From the NCBI RefSeq assembly GCF_021462225.1, contig NC_061794.1, positions 39,990,914 to 40,054,913 on the forward strand: DNA of 64,000 nucleotides. Reading direction: 5' to 3'. Source of the DNA: Girardinichthys multiradiatus. Taxonomy: Eukaryota > Chordata > Actinopteri > Cyprinodontiformes > Goodeidae. The position numbers and the translations under genes were made by a program. Under the pieces are notes generated by a model. It was not told the origin of the DNA. It worked only from the letters and a program-made list of their open reading frames with translations, and made no database searches. Shown here in pieces: positions 48,801 through 54,640 of the stretch (position 1 is the stretch's first letter; every line of letters begins with the position of its first letter).

Positions 48801-51800
48801 TCTCCCTGATATAGCATTGAAGAAGCTGAGATAAAGCAGCTCAAGGAGTCTGGACTGGATCAAGTAGAGACTCAGAAAGCTGGGGATGATTAGTTAACCA
48901 TGGGCTTTTAAAGTGCTCTTTAGACTCGTTATGGCTGCCCGTCTAGGAATGTGTTTTTTTAAGACTTGCTTGGGTAGTAGTGCAGGATATTGCAACAACA
49001 AAAGAACACGTTCAGCAGTTTTTCAGGATGCATGCACTGCAAGTCTACATGTAACTAGGGGTCAGTAGAGACAGAGGACTTCAAAGGCAATGCCAAGTGC
49101 TGTCAGTGTGAGATCATGCAAAGAATAATAAGGATATGATTCATACTTTTGAAGTTTGGGAGGTGTTTAGCCTGAATATTTAAGTAACACCAGATCAGTA
49201 AATGGTATTAAGGTATAACAAGGTTTTAAAAAACATATGTTCAAAACCCCAAATTTTTCTTCCTGTGATTCTGTTCAGTCCTTTTCAACAGACTGAAAGA
49301 AGGTTCCTACATTTTCCCTTGTTTATGAGGAATACACATGAAAGAAAAAAGTTTGGAAATATTTCTGGATTTATACTGGCATTACTGAAACTTTTACCGA
49401 ATATATGGCATAAGCAGTAATGCAGTGCTGCCCTTCCCCCACCTGTTGCTGTGCACTGCATATCAGCTGACTAAAAGAAGGATTCTGCATTTTTTCTCTC
49501 AGGAAAGAAAGATCTGTCTGTTTGTGATTGTTTCTGCTTGGGAAAGTAGCATAATAATGTGGAAACTAAAAGAGCCACCCACAAATCTTATAAATCTTAT
49601 AAAAGTGGTACTTTTATAAGATTTACAAAAGTCTTACAAACACAAAATTCTTAAAAACTACAGTTGGCTACAAGCTGGTCAGCAGGCTGTTTTGAAGAAA
49701 TACAGTTTGATCATGTTATATCATGATATAGTAAAACCTTGGTATTATTCTTCAAGATTAATTTACTCTAAGAATCTCAACATGGCCTATGCCATGACAG
49801 TAGATAACCTGTGATCGAATGCTGGTACAGATAAAATAAGACAGGTTTTAAATAATAATAATACATTTTTATATACTGCTTGTTTTTCAAATGATTCATA
49901 CTGGTTTTGTCAGTCTCTTCATTTTTTAAATAGATTAACTTTCAAATCACTCATCTCTTCTGAAATCATGACTCTCCCACTGTTTTGCAGGAGTTTAAAA
50001 ACACACACTGGAATATTAAATTACTCGTGGCTGTAGGGAGGAGATGTACTAAAGAATGTCTGGCATACACACCTGCTTCATAGTGTCTTTTGGAACCAGG
50101 GCTTCTGGCAGTGGAGTCTAGAAGAGACAGAAAGGGGCTTTATTCTAACTTCCTCTGATCTACAGACTACTTCAAACCTCTGAAATAAAACACCGGAATT
50201 TCAGCAGAGCACCAGCAACATTCTACCCAACCTAGTTGGACTAGTTGTTTATGATAACCTTGCTGCAACAAATAAACAGATAAAATCAGCCTGGAGTGTT
50301 CAGACAAGGTTAATAACAGTTTTATTGTCATAGAGATGAAGGTCAACACAAACCATATCTAAATCTGTTACCATTGTCTGAGACTCTATGATGGAGACAA
50401 TTTGTCTCCATTACAGAGTGGGTAGGTGTCAAGTGTGTATAATCAGTGGGTGGAGAGAGGAATATGCACAGGCTGTTTCCTCACATGTTCCTCCTTCAAC
50501 TACCGACAATTCTTTTTTTTAACAACAGCATTTGATGATCAGTTGCATATGTTTCTCTGGACAATAATTTATTTTTCACACTCTCTTAAAGCTTATATCT
50601 GCTACCATGTATATATACTTAGCAGGATTATAGCTGTACTCTGATCTTGCTGGGACTTCCTTCTTGTTGCCTGGTTTTTATGTTTTTATAACTATCTTGT
50701 TATTACTGCTGGATGTGTATCTGTGTTCCCACGGTAATTGTTTTCAATAAATCCAGTTTTATAGACTTCTCAAATCACATTTTAAGCATCATTGAATTAG
50801 CCTGACATCTTGCAAAATGTCCCTTGAATCCCTCATATCACATTGTTTGTGGTGTTCCACAGGGGTCTGTGTTAAATTATTTATTTTATTAACACACATA
50901 CAGTTATAAACAGTCTATTTTGTTACATTTTCTTGAACTCCACTGATTTATGTATACGGTTTTGGATACATATTTACTAGACTCCATTTATTTTCTGACA
51001 TAGAAAGGGTAATGAATTAAGAATTACATTAAATCTAAATTGATAAACTTTTCTTGCCGGATCTTTACCATTACTACTTTTTGTTACTTTAATTTACAAA
51101 TAAATAGAAATTATTATTATTATTATTTTCATAAGGTGCACAGATTTACAGAGGTGTTAATCACAGGACATATAACTTGTACGTTGAATGATATTATGTT
51201 TTAATAATTGTGAGGTACAATACCAGTCAAAGGTTTTAGACACACATTCTCATTTAATGGTTTTCTTTATGTTCAAGACCAGTGACATTGTATGTTGATT
51301 CTCACTCAAAACTGTAAATGAACACATATGCAATTATGCAGCAAATGAAAACTTTAAATATGTTTTATATTTTAGATTCCTTAAAGTAGCCGCCCTTTGC
51401 TGTGATGACTGAAATATTAACCTTTGGTCGTCTGTCAATGAATCTCTGGGAAGTTCTTTCAAGACTCTTTGGAAAACCATTTCAGGCGACCACCTCATGA
51501 AGCTCATGGAGAGAACGCCAAGAGAGCAAAGCAGTAATCAGAGCAAAGGGTGGCTATTTAGAAGAATCTAAAATATAAAAATATTTAGGGTTATTTCACA
51601 CTTTTGTTTACTATAGCGTTCCATGTGCGTTCATTCAGAGTTTTTGTTTCCTTTGGCGAGAATGTTCATTTTAAATAGTCATGAAAAAAAGAGACCCATT
51701 AAGTGAGAAAGTGTGTATCTAAAACTTTTAACCAGTAGGGTATACATTAGTCTTTGTGTGTATTGTGAGTGCAGACTTCTATATGTGTAATAAATGATTG

Positions 51801-52873
51801 TGTTATACCCCAAAACTTTGATCTGTGAACTGAATAACTAGAACCAAAAAGAGGCAGGATTAAATAAGTATAAACTTAATCCTATTCTTTTTCGAGCATT
51901 ATACTCATATGGACAGCTGTGATAATTTGAGGTTGTTCTTATGTTATTTACACGTTTGACATACTGGGTAGCAGCAAAATGTTTTCCTCACTGGGTGTAG
52001 TAGTATTAACCAGAAAATGAAAGAATAGAAAAATTAATCACATGGCACAGTTGACAGTGACATAAACAGTGGCTGGTGGCATTTATCCAGAAGTTGTGAT
52101 AAGGTCTTCACGTCACTGATTAACATCAGTGTCTCTATTTCTTTTGCAGCCAGACTTTGTGGCGTGTTTTGTCTGGCCTGCATTGCAGGCAGCTGAATCA
52201 CATGATCAGCGCATGAACAATAAAATATTTTACCTTCTCCATTAAGATAAAAGTCTGGGTCTGGGCAGGTGAGCAACTTAAAGAAAACTGAAAAATGTAT
52301 TTAAAATATAATTTCCAACCATATAATTTGGGGAATTGGTAATTACCCTCAATCAGTGCATATGTTCTCCAGTGATGACTCGAGTGAAAAAATTTAAATC
52401 AGAACAAAACCAAAAATGTGGAGGAACCAGTTGCCTTCCAGGACTGCAGGAAGACACAGACAGAAAACCCTCGTAAACGTGACAGGGTACGCTGTTCTGA
52501 TTTTTCTCTGAGTTAAAAGCAGGATTTAAAGAACTACAATTGTCTGTTGTTGCTTTAAATAAAGACAATTTGTTAATTTCTAGGTCTTCATATCTAATTG
52601 GCTCATTCATAAACAACTAAAAGTAAACTAGACAGAGATGTTTTCCTGCATCCTTTAATAATATAAAACTGAAATGCACAACACAGTTACCACTTTAAAC
52701 CCCTCAGGGAGTTGTTCTACCGCCAGTATAGTTCATTCAATGTGCTCGTAGAAAAGATAATTGTGTGGTAAATTTCAAATAAGTGTCTTTTAGAATTAGA
52801 CAAGGTTTTTCAACTATTTTCACCTTGTTAAGTAACACTTATTGGCTTGTCTTTTTGGAAATGTATTATGTGT

Positions 52874-52918
<45 letters not shown>

Positions 52919-54640
52919 GATTTTGTGTGTTTTTTTAAACTGATGTTTTGCAGGGCTGTTGAACTCCAGAGATTTACAGTTGTTTCTACTTCAGCTTCTT
53001 GTAAATTTAGAAGCGGAGGCTTTCAACTCTGCTCTGTGTCTTCCTGTGACCTGGAAACAAAGCCTTCCACTTTGCACATTCTTCTCTACACCCCCTCTGT
53101 AAACCTAGCGGGGGAGCTGCAGGGAAGGTGAACAATAAACAATACACTATTAATAACCTGAGTTTAATAAGAAAACCCGTGTGCCTTCCCTTGTCCCCTC
53201 TCTGAGGCTGCAAACACAATAGAGTTTCTGCTTTGGTCTACTTGGAGCCATTCCTCAGATTCAAAGAGTCCCCTCTAAAGTGCTAAATTTCCTGATACCG
53301 TTCCTATGATTTAAAGTTCTGTCAATGAGATGCCAGAGGAGGTGCTGCAGTAACTGGAGTTTTCTCCTAATGTATGGAGCATAGAGTATTGCAGCATTGC
53401 CCCTCCCACAAATATTGCTGCACACTGCTTGTCAGCTGGCTGAAAAAAAAAACTCAGACATTTTGTTTTGCTTAAAAGCTGTTAGTATTTCTGGTTACTA
53501 AGAGCACAGACGGTCATGGCCTGAGAATTAAAGGAGCAACACCAATCCCTCTTATTAAGATAGCACTGTTTTTAAACTACAGCTAGCAAGTTATGAGCTG
53601 CATATTTGTCAAGCACCTGACTGTAAACTGGCTACCTGAGTTATATTAGCTGGTTATACGTGTGTTACTCTGTAAAGAGGAAAATAGTAAAAAGGCAAAA
53701 AGGTTTGATATTCTGTAAAATAAAGACTTGAAAACTACAACTAAATATAGAGGGCGATCATATTTTGCTTCAGTCTGCGTATCAAAATCAAAATAATAAG
53801 TGCTATTGACTAATAATATAAGCATAATGATAAATATGTTATTTTGCAATAGCAGTATTATGAATGCTTGATGTGTTTCTATTAAGAATGAAAAAAATAG
53901 ATCATGTTATACATATTTGTTTCAAATATATTTGTATAAGTACCACATGGTACCAAGGTATGTTTAGTTCAGGTTACCATACCGTACAAATCTCATACTG
54001 GCCCATGCCTTGTTCAGAATAATCAAAAGGTAAGGTCCAATTGAGACCAGTTGAGCATGTAAAACATATTACAATGTATTATTAACAATGCAATTGAAGA
54101 AAGGCTGATGTTTTTTTTTTTGTCAATATAGAAAAATATTAACGAAAATAAAGTCTAATTTTTCATCAGGTAAACACATTTTGAAAGGAAGAATCCCAAT
54201 CCTCTGTAGCAACTGAGGCAAATAATAAGGTGCACACAATTCAAAATATTTGTTTAAGATGTCTAAAATCTGAAACGTGCATTAGTGCACTTAGATTTTA
54301 GACATTTAAAAAAAATATTTTGCATTGTGTGCACCTTATTATTAGAAGAAGAAAATGCTTAATTCTTGCACCATGTGATAAAAATACTGGATTTTGCCAG
54401 AAAATCGTGATTAATGTCCTTTGGAGGTTGATCAGCTTCACCAGTATTATATACAAGTCAGTGTAAAATATAAAGGATATATCTTGGTTATCATTACACA
54501 ACTTAAAAAACCCGACATACAGGTAATTCTTCACTGTAATCATGAAGGGAACATACCCAGCTGATGCCCCTTATGGTCGGTTTCTCCACTGAGTAGCGAT
54601 GAGGGAACACTTGGTAATTATGAGTTCGAAACAGATGCAT
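16213..54640 (-). CDS. rapgef3: Rap guanine nucleotide exchange factor 3 (Epac1)
   Basis: Twenty-seven minus-strand coding exons total about 2.63 kb, or about 875 residues, close to mammalian Epac1. The protein is a cAMP-gated exchange factor for Rap1/Rap2 at membranes. In order it shows an MHLFR N-terminus like Epac1, a DEP domain ([16 protein letters not shown]), a cAMP-binding domain ([15 protein letters not shown]), a REM region ([16 protein letters not shown]), an RA-like region (ALGLNERLF), a CDC25 domain ([41 protein letters not shown]) and the tail [16 protein letters not shown] single CNB domain and the VPxSPxR...ARLST stretch favour Epac1 over Epac2. Each exon phase joins its neighbour except at one junction near 34875. 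The introns hold several transposons, including an 8.3-kb LTR element. Confidence 0.93.
16712..18321 (+). mobile_element. Intact Tc1/mariner transposon, copy 1 (1610 bp)
   Basis: The element has TA on both sides (16710-16711, 18322-18323) and starts caggtccttctcaaaatatt. It ends with the reverse complement of that sequence. The inverted repeats run about 200 bp. Each contains an outer and an inner 'ttagcatat' direct repeat, the IR/DR layout. It encodes a full transposase and lies antisense in the last rapgef3 intron. Confidence 0.95.
17040..18044 (+). CDS. Tc1 transposase, intact (334 aa)
   Basis: The protein cuts and pastes its own element by binding the inverted repeats. It has a paired-type helix-turn-helix near residues 10-45 ([20 protein letters not shown]), a basic GRKKCGRK linker and a second DNA-binding helix to about residue 110. 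The DDE domain has D148 (FSDES), D238 ([10 protein letters not shown]) and E273 (NPIENLW). The D-to-E spacing of 34 is the DD34E signature. Length and start fit Tc1 transposases. I see no frameshift or stop, so it may be active, though this is untested. Confidence 0.96.
   Translation: MGKTADLTAVQKATIDTLKQEGKTQKEISERIGCSQSAVSRHLSGKSVGRKKCGRKHCTTRRGDRTLRKIVEKGRFQTLGDLRKRWTESGVETSRATVHRRVQEMGYRCRIPQVKPLLNQKQRQKRLTWATEKQHWTVAQWSEVLFSDESKFCMSFGNQGARVWRKTGEKEMPKCQKSSVKYPQSVMVWGAVSAAGVGPLCFIKGRVNAASYQEILEHFMLPSAEKLYGDEDFIFQHDLAPAHSAKTTGKWFTDHGITVLNWPANSPDLNPIENLWDIVKRTLRDSRPNTLDELKAAIEASWASIRPQQCHRLIASMPCRIEAVISAKGFPTKY
18888..18959 (-). CDS. rapgef3: rapgef3 exon (C-terminal linker)
   Basis: Minus-strand acceptor ctttgcag and donor gtaaga bound 72 bases encoding [20 protein letters not shown] then RLST. 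The spacing of VPxSPxR and ARxST matches the low-complexity C-terminal linker of Epac1 and is absent from Epac2 as I recall it. Confidence 0.85.
19075..19129 (-). CDS. rapgef3: rapgef3 exon ([10 protein letters not shown])
   Basis: The exon encodes [18 protein letters not shown], matching the 'EKMRM...RSxP' region after the catalytic helices. Acceptor taatcatag and donor gtaggt fit the flanking phases. Confidence 0.88.
19233..19297 (-). CDS. rapgef3: rapgef3 exon (DMTFIHEGN)
   Basis: The exon encodes [20 protein letters not shown] then [11 protein letters not shown] is a strongly conserved part of the CDC25-homology domain. Acceptor tttacacag and donor gtacag are on the minus strand. Confidence 0.95.
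19373..19460 (-). CDS. rapgef3: rapgef3 exon (CDC25 core)
   Basis: The exon encodes [20 protein letters not shown] then IPFMPLLLK. The sequence PFMPLLLKD is the core catalytic-domain signature of Rap and Ras exchange factors. Confidence 0.96.
19565..19615 (-). CDS. rapgef3: rapgef3 exon ([10 protein letters not shown])
   Basis: Fifty-one bases encode [17 protein letters not shown], which joins TWE upstream to DPSRNHR downstream in phase 0. Borders are ttgtag and gtaatc on the minus strand. Confidence 0.92.
19705..19795 (-). CDS. rapgef3: rapgef3 exon ([16 protein letters not shown])
   Basis: The exon encodes [20 protein letters not shown] then [10 protein letters not shown]. The [16 protein letters not shown] block is nearly invariant in Epac1 catalytic domains. 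Confidence 0.96.
19796..20721 (-). other. rapgef3 intron, no recognised element
   Basis: AT-rich intron sequence with a short (ta)n run near 20215 and a (agta)n run near 20447. No gene or transposon was recognised. Confidence 0.6.
20722..20903 (-). CDS. rapgef3: rapgef3 exon (TTANLERF)
   Basis: The exon encodes [33 protein letters not shown] and [20 protein letters not shown]. These are the first helices of the CDC25 domain. Acceptor tttctgcag and donor gtaaga are on the minus strand. Confidence 0.96.
21149..21274 (-). CDS. rapgef3: rapgef3 exon ([10 protein letters not shown])
   Basis: The exon encodes [20 protein letters not shown] then [20 protein letters not shown] plus HE. It is the linker into the catalytic domain; YDWELF is shared by both Epac proteins. 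Phase is 0 at both ends. Confidence 0.95.
21395..23004 (+). mobile_element. Intact Tc1/mariner transposon, copy 2 (1610 bp)
   Basis: It has the same length, ends and TA duplications (21393-21394, 23005-23006) as copy 1, and the same orientation antisense to rapgef3. It fills nearly the whole intron between the exons at 21274 and 23015. Without it and one TA that intron would be about 128 bp. Confidence 0.95.
21723..22727 (+). CDS. Tc1 transposase, intact (334 aa), copy 2
   Basis: This is an uninterrupted transposase of the same length as copy 1, with the catalytic residues FSDES, HDLAPAH and PIENLW retained. By my reading six residues differ from copy 1: Q25E, H57R, R85Q, E143K, C319R and R320H. 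The E143K change lies five residues before the first catalytic aspartate. Confidence 0.96.
   Translation: MGKTADLTAVQKATIDTLKQEGKTEKEISERIGCSQSAVSRHLSGKSVGRKKCGRKRCTTRRGDRTLRKIVEKGRFQTLGDLRKQWTESGVETSRATVHRRVQEMGYRCRIPQVKPLLNQKQRQKRLTWATEKQHWTVAQWSKVLFSDESKFCMSFGNQGARVWRKTGEKEMPKCQKSSVKYPQSVMVWGAVSAAGVGPLCFIKGRVNAASYQEILEHFMLPSAEKLYGDEDFIFQHDLAPAHSAKTTGKWFTDHGITVLNWPANSPDLNPIENLWDIVKRTLRDSRPNTLDELKAAIEASWASIRPQQCHRLIASMPRHIEAVISAKGFPTKY
23015..23112 (-). CDS. rapgef3: rapgef3 exon (ALGLNERLF)
   Basis: The exon encodes [20 protein letters not shown] then [13 protein letters not shown] in the RA-like region. GLNERLF is an Epac1 signature. The donor gtgaggaa begins at 23014, and the Tc1 insertion starts eight bases into the intron. 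Confidence 0.95.
23239..23376 (-). CDS. rapgef3: rapgef3 exon (RA-like region)
   Basis: The exon encodes [20 protein letters not shown] then [20 protein letters not shown] and KMNSSG. It is a ubiquitin-fold RA-like segment. Acceptor cactccag and donor gtggga are on the minus strand. Confidence 0.94.
23657..24692. mobile_element. DNA-transposon remnant with paired ends
   Basis: The left end contains 'ttggcacccctgataaag' and the right end contains its inverse 'ctttatcaggggtgtcaa'. The inner sequence resembles Tc1-type debris but has no intact frame. Borders are approximate. Confidence 0.6.
24693..25348 (-). other. rapgef3 intron, no recognised element
   Basis: Intron sequence up to the LTR-element target site. 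Several chance open frames overlap on both strands and none resembles a known protein. Confidence 0.5.
25353..26785 (+). repeat. Left LTR
   Basis: The 1433-bp repeat aligns with 32318-33689 over nearly its whole length. It carries about 98 bp (near 25605-25702) missing from the other LTR and lacks several short blocks present there. It contains a 12-bp inverted repeat at 26187-26198 and 26230-26241. Confidence 0.9.
27764..27832. repeat. (AT)n microsatellite inside the LTR element
   Basis: An uninterrupted AT dinucleotide run of about 69 bases in the leader of the retroelement, upstream of the first gag-like frame. Confidence 0.95.
27991..28617 (+). pseudogene. Gag N-terminal-like frame with an in-frame TAG
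   Basis: One frame runs from ATG 27991 to 28617, broken only by TAG at 28291-28293. The first part is acidic and helix-rich ([24 protein letters not shown]), and the part after the stop is Pro/Glu-rich. Position suggests the N-terminal part of Gag. The TAG could be decay or a read-through site. The following gag frame is in another reading frame. Confidence 0.55.
28644..30857 (+). pseudogene. Gag capsid and protease-like frame, broken
   Basis: The frame is open from 28644 to 30857 except for a TGA at 29115-29117. The capsid-like part spans about 28980-29480 ([37 protein letters not shown]), typical of retrotransposon Gag. No clear CCHC knuckle is seen. The protease-like part at about 30080-30420 has [10 protein letters not shown] where retropepsins carry D-T/S-G, so the catalytic aspartate is replaced by lysine. 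The end of the frame enters integrase-like sequence before a frame change. Confidence 0.75.
30821..31252 (+). pseudogene. Integrase N-terminal fragment
   Basis: In a frame different from the preceding one, the sequence shows the HHCC zinc-binding pattern (AHYSPVGGH then GCLTCC). The start of the catalytic core ([13 protein letters not shown]) follows. The first core acidic residue is not in place (TNWVEP) and the frame ends before the rest of the DDE core. It begins only about 400 bases after the protease-like part. Confidence 0.75.
31253..32317 (+). other. LTR-element 3' region, non-coding
   Basis: This lies between the truncated integrase and the right LTR, where reverse transcriptase or env would be expected. 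I find no RT motifs (such as YxDD) in readable frames. It ends in a G-rich polypurine tract at about 32309-32317. Confidence 0.6.
32318..33689 (+). repeat. Right LTR
   Basis: A 1372-bp copy of the left LTR with the same termini. It has a perfect CRE-like TGACGTCA at 32381-32388, where the left LTR reads TACGTCA. It includes a promoter-like GGGGCGTGGC within a hairpin loop. Confidence 0.9.
34003..34099 (-). CDS. rapgef3: rapgef3 exon (QPIKAQDK)
   Basis: On the minus strand 97 bases encode [20 protein letters not shown] then [12 protein letters not shown]. This joins VLYEIY of the next exon through a split valine codon. It aligns with the linker before the RA-like region. An alternative acceptor (cgacag) would shorten it in the same frame. 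Confidence 0.8.
34402..34482 (-). CDS. rapgef3: rapgef3 exon ([10 protein letters not shown])
   Basis: The exon encodes [20 protein letters not shown] then RERRRTK, matching the Epac1 segment 'RDTRLSNLLREQWPERRR' that I recall. The acceptor is atcaagcag and the donor gtgtaa is weaker than consensus. Confidence 0.85.
34606..34749 (-). CDS. rapgef3: rapgef3 exon (REM region)
   Basis: The exon encodes [20 protein letters not shown] then [20 protein letters not shown] and PDVWNFLE, typical of the Ras-exchanger N-terminal motif. The acceptor is cacttaccag and the donor gtgaga. Confidence 0.93.
34875..34967 (-). CDS. rapgef3: rapgef3 exon ([14 protein letters not shown]), 3' end uncertain
   Basis: The exon encodes [20 protein letters not shown] then SSALQHQY, clear REM sequence. 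The only nearby GT donor (gttttc, at 34874) leaves one base too many for the next exon. The 3' border is therefore uncertain; a non-canonical site or a small sequence error would explain it. Confidence 0.75.
35082..35170 (-). CDS. rapgef3: rapgef3 exon ([16 protein letters not shown])
   Basis: The exon encodes [20 protein letters not shown] then [22 protein letters not shown] opens the REM domain in both Epac proteins. The acceptor is ctttgcag and the donor gtgaga. Confidence 0.95.
35171..36322 (-). other. rapgef3 intron, no recognised element
   Basis: AT-rich intron sequence. Chance open frames at 35841-36099 overlap on both strands and show no protein features. Confidence 0.55.
36323..36429 (-). 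CDS. rapgef3: rapgef3 exon ([14 protein letters not shown])
   Basis: The exon encodes [20 protein letters not shown] then [15 protein letters not shown]. It is the hinge helix after the cAMP-binding domain that moves on activation. The acceptor is gctctccag and the donor gtgagc. Confidence 0.95.
36571..36717 (-). CDS. rapgef3: rapgef3 exon (cAMP-binding cassette)
   Basis: The exon encodes [20 protein letters not shown] then [20 protein letters not shown] and KQDFIRILK. The phosphate-binding cassette [14 protein letters not shown] has the Gln that Epac proteins carry where PKA regulatory subunits have Glu, and it keeps the cAMP-phosphate arginine. Confidence 0.97.
36814..36890 (-). CDS. rapgef3: rapgef3 exon ([16 protein letters not shown])
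   Basis: The exon encodes [20 protein letters not shown] then VITHGK, the beta-strand core of the cyclic-nucleotide-binding domain. The acceptor is gtgatgtag and the donor gtaatt. Confidence 0.96.
37380..38700. mobile_element. Intron cluster of transposon fragments
   Basis: 37380-37800 and 38310-38690 resemble worn Tc1-type debris ('aaaacatttctccag', 'tttggaaaggctttccac'). 38010-38230 is a separate teleost repeat ('accccaaagcactttacact', 'gctacattgtagccacagct'). None encodes protein and the borders are approximate. Confidence 0.5.
38940..39000 (-). CDS. rapgef3: rapgef3 exon ([12 protein letters not shown])
   Basis: The exon encodes [20 protein letters not shown] and splits a codon into LFSQGDKG. 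It matches 'KRELAAVLLFEPHSKAGTVLF' of Epac1 as I recall it. The donor gtaagt is strong. Confidence 0.95.
39096..39180 (-). CDS. rapgef3: rapgef3 exon ([15 protein letters not shown])
   Basis: The exon encodes [20 protein letters not shown] then AAAHLSSS, the helix between the DEP and CNB domains. The donor gtcagt is followed by a second overlapping gtcac. Confidence 0.93.
39327..39495 (-). CDS. rapgef3: rapgef3 exon (DEP end, [11 protein letters not shown])
   Basis: The exon encodes [40 protein letters not shown] and TMILRK. FYRF closes the DEP domain, and LLSQxGPDALL is conserved in Epac1. The acceptor is taaaacaag and the donor gtcagc. Confidence 0.95.
39496..40190 (-). other. rapgef3 intron, no recognised element
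   Basis: Ordinary AT-rich intron sequence. Short chance frames only. Confidence 0.5.
40191..41065 (-). mobile_element. Tc1-type transposon remnant
   Basis: The phrases 'cagcctccaacaggttttct', 'catcttcccaccaacactga' and 'catgatgctgccaccac' belong to a very common teleost Tc1-derived repeat. The right end 'ttctacaaggcagtgtaa' is near 41055. The coding sense was on the minus strand and is now destroyed. Confidence 0.7.
41161..41282 (-). CDS. rapgef3: rapgef3 exon (DEP domain)
   Basis: The exon encodes [20 protein letters not shown] then [20 protein letters not shown] plus H. This is the DEP-domain core that targets Epac to membranes. The acceptor is cccctacag and the donor gtgagg. Confidence 0.96.
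41369..41465 (-). CDS. rapgef3: rapgef3 exon ([14 protein letters not shown])
   Basis: The exon encodes [20 protein letters not shown] then [11 protein letters not shown] and a split Arg codon. IRDRKxHLK precedes the DEP core in both Epac proteins. The acceptor is gtttctttcag and the donor gtactt. Confidence 0.95.
41519..42861 (-). mobile_element. Tc1-type transposon with both ends, decayed
   Basis: The left end gcttgcaaaagtattcacac and the right end gacttttgcaaggcactgta form imperfect inverted repeats about 1.34 kb apart. On the minus strand near 42480-42650 the translation [20 protein letters not shown] resembles the Tc1 catalytic region, but stops break it. A different GC-rich segment at about 41900-42350 looks like a later insertion. 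Confidence 0.65.
42870..43397 (-). other. rapgef3 intron, no recognised element
   Basis: Includes a TG-rich stretch at 43080-43190. No protein or repeat family was recognised. Confidence 0.5.
43398..43440 (-). CDS. rapgef3: Candidate 43-bp rapgef3 microexon
   Basis: The flanking exons (50073-50117 ending in phase 0, 41369-41465 starting with two bases) require a missing exon of 3n+1 bases. This minus-strand stretch is 43 bases. It has a strong donor gtgagtaagt and an acceptor ctataag, and it encodes [14 protein letters not shown]. The IEQTELQ part resembles 'LEQASTE' at this place in Epac1. The acceptor is weak, and ggttcag ten bases further is an alternative. Confidence 0.5.
44230..44790 (-). 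mobile_element. Tc1-type transposon remnant
   Basis: The phrases 'gtgatctcctggatgagtca', 'gtgcgctcttggtg' and 'catttgtggataatggc' belong to another abundant teleost Tc1-derived repeat in antisense. No frame survives. Confidence 0.6.
44791..45689 (-). other. rapgef3 intron, no recognised element
   Basis: Intron sequence. The open frame at 44928-45215 and its reverse shadow show no recognisable domains. Confidence 0.45.
45690..45886 (-). mobile_element. SINE with a 27-bp target-site duplication
   Basis: The body at 45717-45859 is the same family as 12305-12418 and ends on the minus strand in 'aagcggtagaaaatgaaatg' with a short (atga)n tail. Direct repeats at 45690-45716 and 45860-45886 match at 26 of 27 bases (aaatgattcata, then one mismatch, then aattgtatattttt), which defines the insertion. 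Confidence 0.85.
45950..46330 (+). mobile_element. Tc1-type transposon remnant
   Basis: The plus strand shows 'ggtggaggcagcatcatgct', which decodes as the GGGSIML motif of Tc1 transposases, then 'cagcagacagttcagggata' typical of the same family. Frames are broken. Confidence 0.6.
46331..47071 (-). other. rapgef3 intron, no recognised element
   Basis: Unassigned intron sequence up to the TA at which the third Tc1 inserted. No supported coding. Confidence 0.5.
47072..48341 (+). mobile_element. Tc1/mariner transposon, third family (1270 bp)
   Basis: The termini cagnngttggacaatgaaac form inverted repeats of about 30 bp. TA flanks both sides (47070-47071, 48342-48343). It belongs to a Tc1 lineage different from the two 1610-bp copies and is also antisense to rapgef3. 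Confidence 0.93.
47258..48289 (+). pseudogene. Tc1 transposase pseudogene
   Basis: A single frame runs to TAA at 48287-48289 but is cut by TGA at 47909-47911 and at 48242-48244. The N-terminal helix-turn-helix ([20 protein letters not shown]) and catalytic aspartates ([17 protein letters not shown]) remain. The DDE glutamate is a glutamine ([11 protein letters not shown], codon CAA at 48095-48097). It therefore lacks an essential residue as well as continuity. Confidence 0.93.
48345..48620. repeat. Teleost dispersed repeat
   Basis: The phrases 'tggttctgctggaggtttct' and 'ctccactgtcgctacatgca' mark a repeat frequent in percomorph fish. The open frame across it is not a gene. Confidence 0.6.
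48621..50072 (-). other. rapgef3 intron with a shared low-copy repeat
   Basis: Mostly unassigned. 49420-49680 resembles 53385-53640 ('ctgcacactgc', 'tcagctg', 'ctacag..gctagcaag'), so it is a copy of an unnamed repeat. A short perfect hairpin (aatcttataaaag...cttttataagatt) is at about 49587-49622. Confidence 0.5.
50073..50117 (-). CDS. rapgef3: rapgef3 exon 2 ([15 protein letters not shown])
   Basis: Forty-five bases between acceptor gtctcttctag and donor gtgtgt encode [15 protein letters not shown]. Joined to exon 1 it gives ISW-TPL, matching 'LRW-TPL' in Epac1. Phase is 0 at both ends. Confidence 0.85.
51218..51739. mobile_element. MITE (522 bp, TA-flanked)
   Basis: The left end accagtcaaaggttttagac and the right end ctaaaacttttaaccagtag are inverted. 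TA stands at 51216-51217 and 51740-51741. It is a known nonautonomous Tc1-type family in fish and has no coding. Confidence 0.85.
51742..54220 (-). other. rapgef3 intron 1, mostly unassigned
   Basis: Contains an (AT)n microsatellite at 52877-52914 and the second copy of the unnamed repeat at 53385-53640. No coding exon is supported here. Confidence 0.5.
54221..54342. repeat. Foldback element (122 bp)
   Basis: The arm aataataaggtgcacacaat is the exact inverse of attgtgtgcaccttattatt at the far end. Inner arms ('gatgtctaaaatct' and 'agattttagacat') also pair. The whole would form one long hairpin. It lies about 215 bases downstream of rapgef3 exon 1. Confidence 0.85.
54557..54640 (-). CDS. rapgef3: rapgef3 first coding exon
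   Basis: ATG at 54638-54640 opens [20 protein letters not shown] then PTIRGISW, with donor gtatgt. It aligns with Epac1 'MHRPRSCSYQLLLEHQ...LRW'. An in-frame TGA (54647-54649) stands just upstream and the -3 base is A, so this start is preferred. A longer isoform could start in an upstream exon. Confidence 0.85.
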
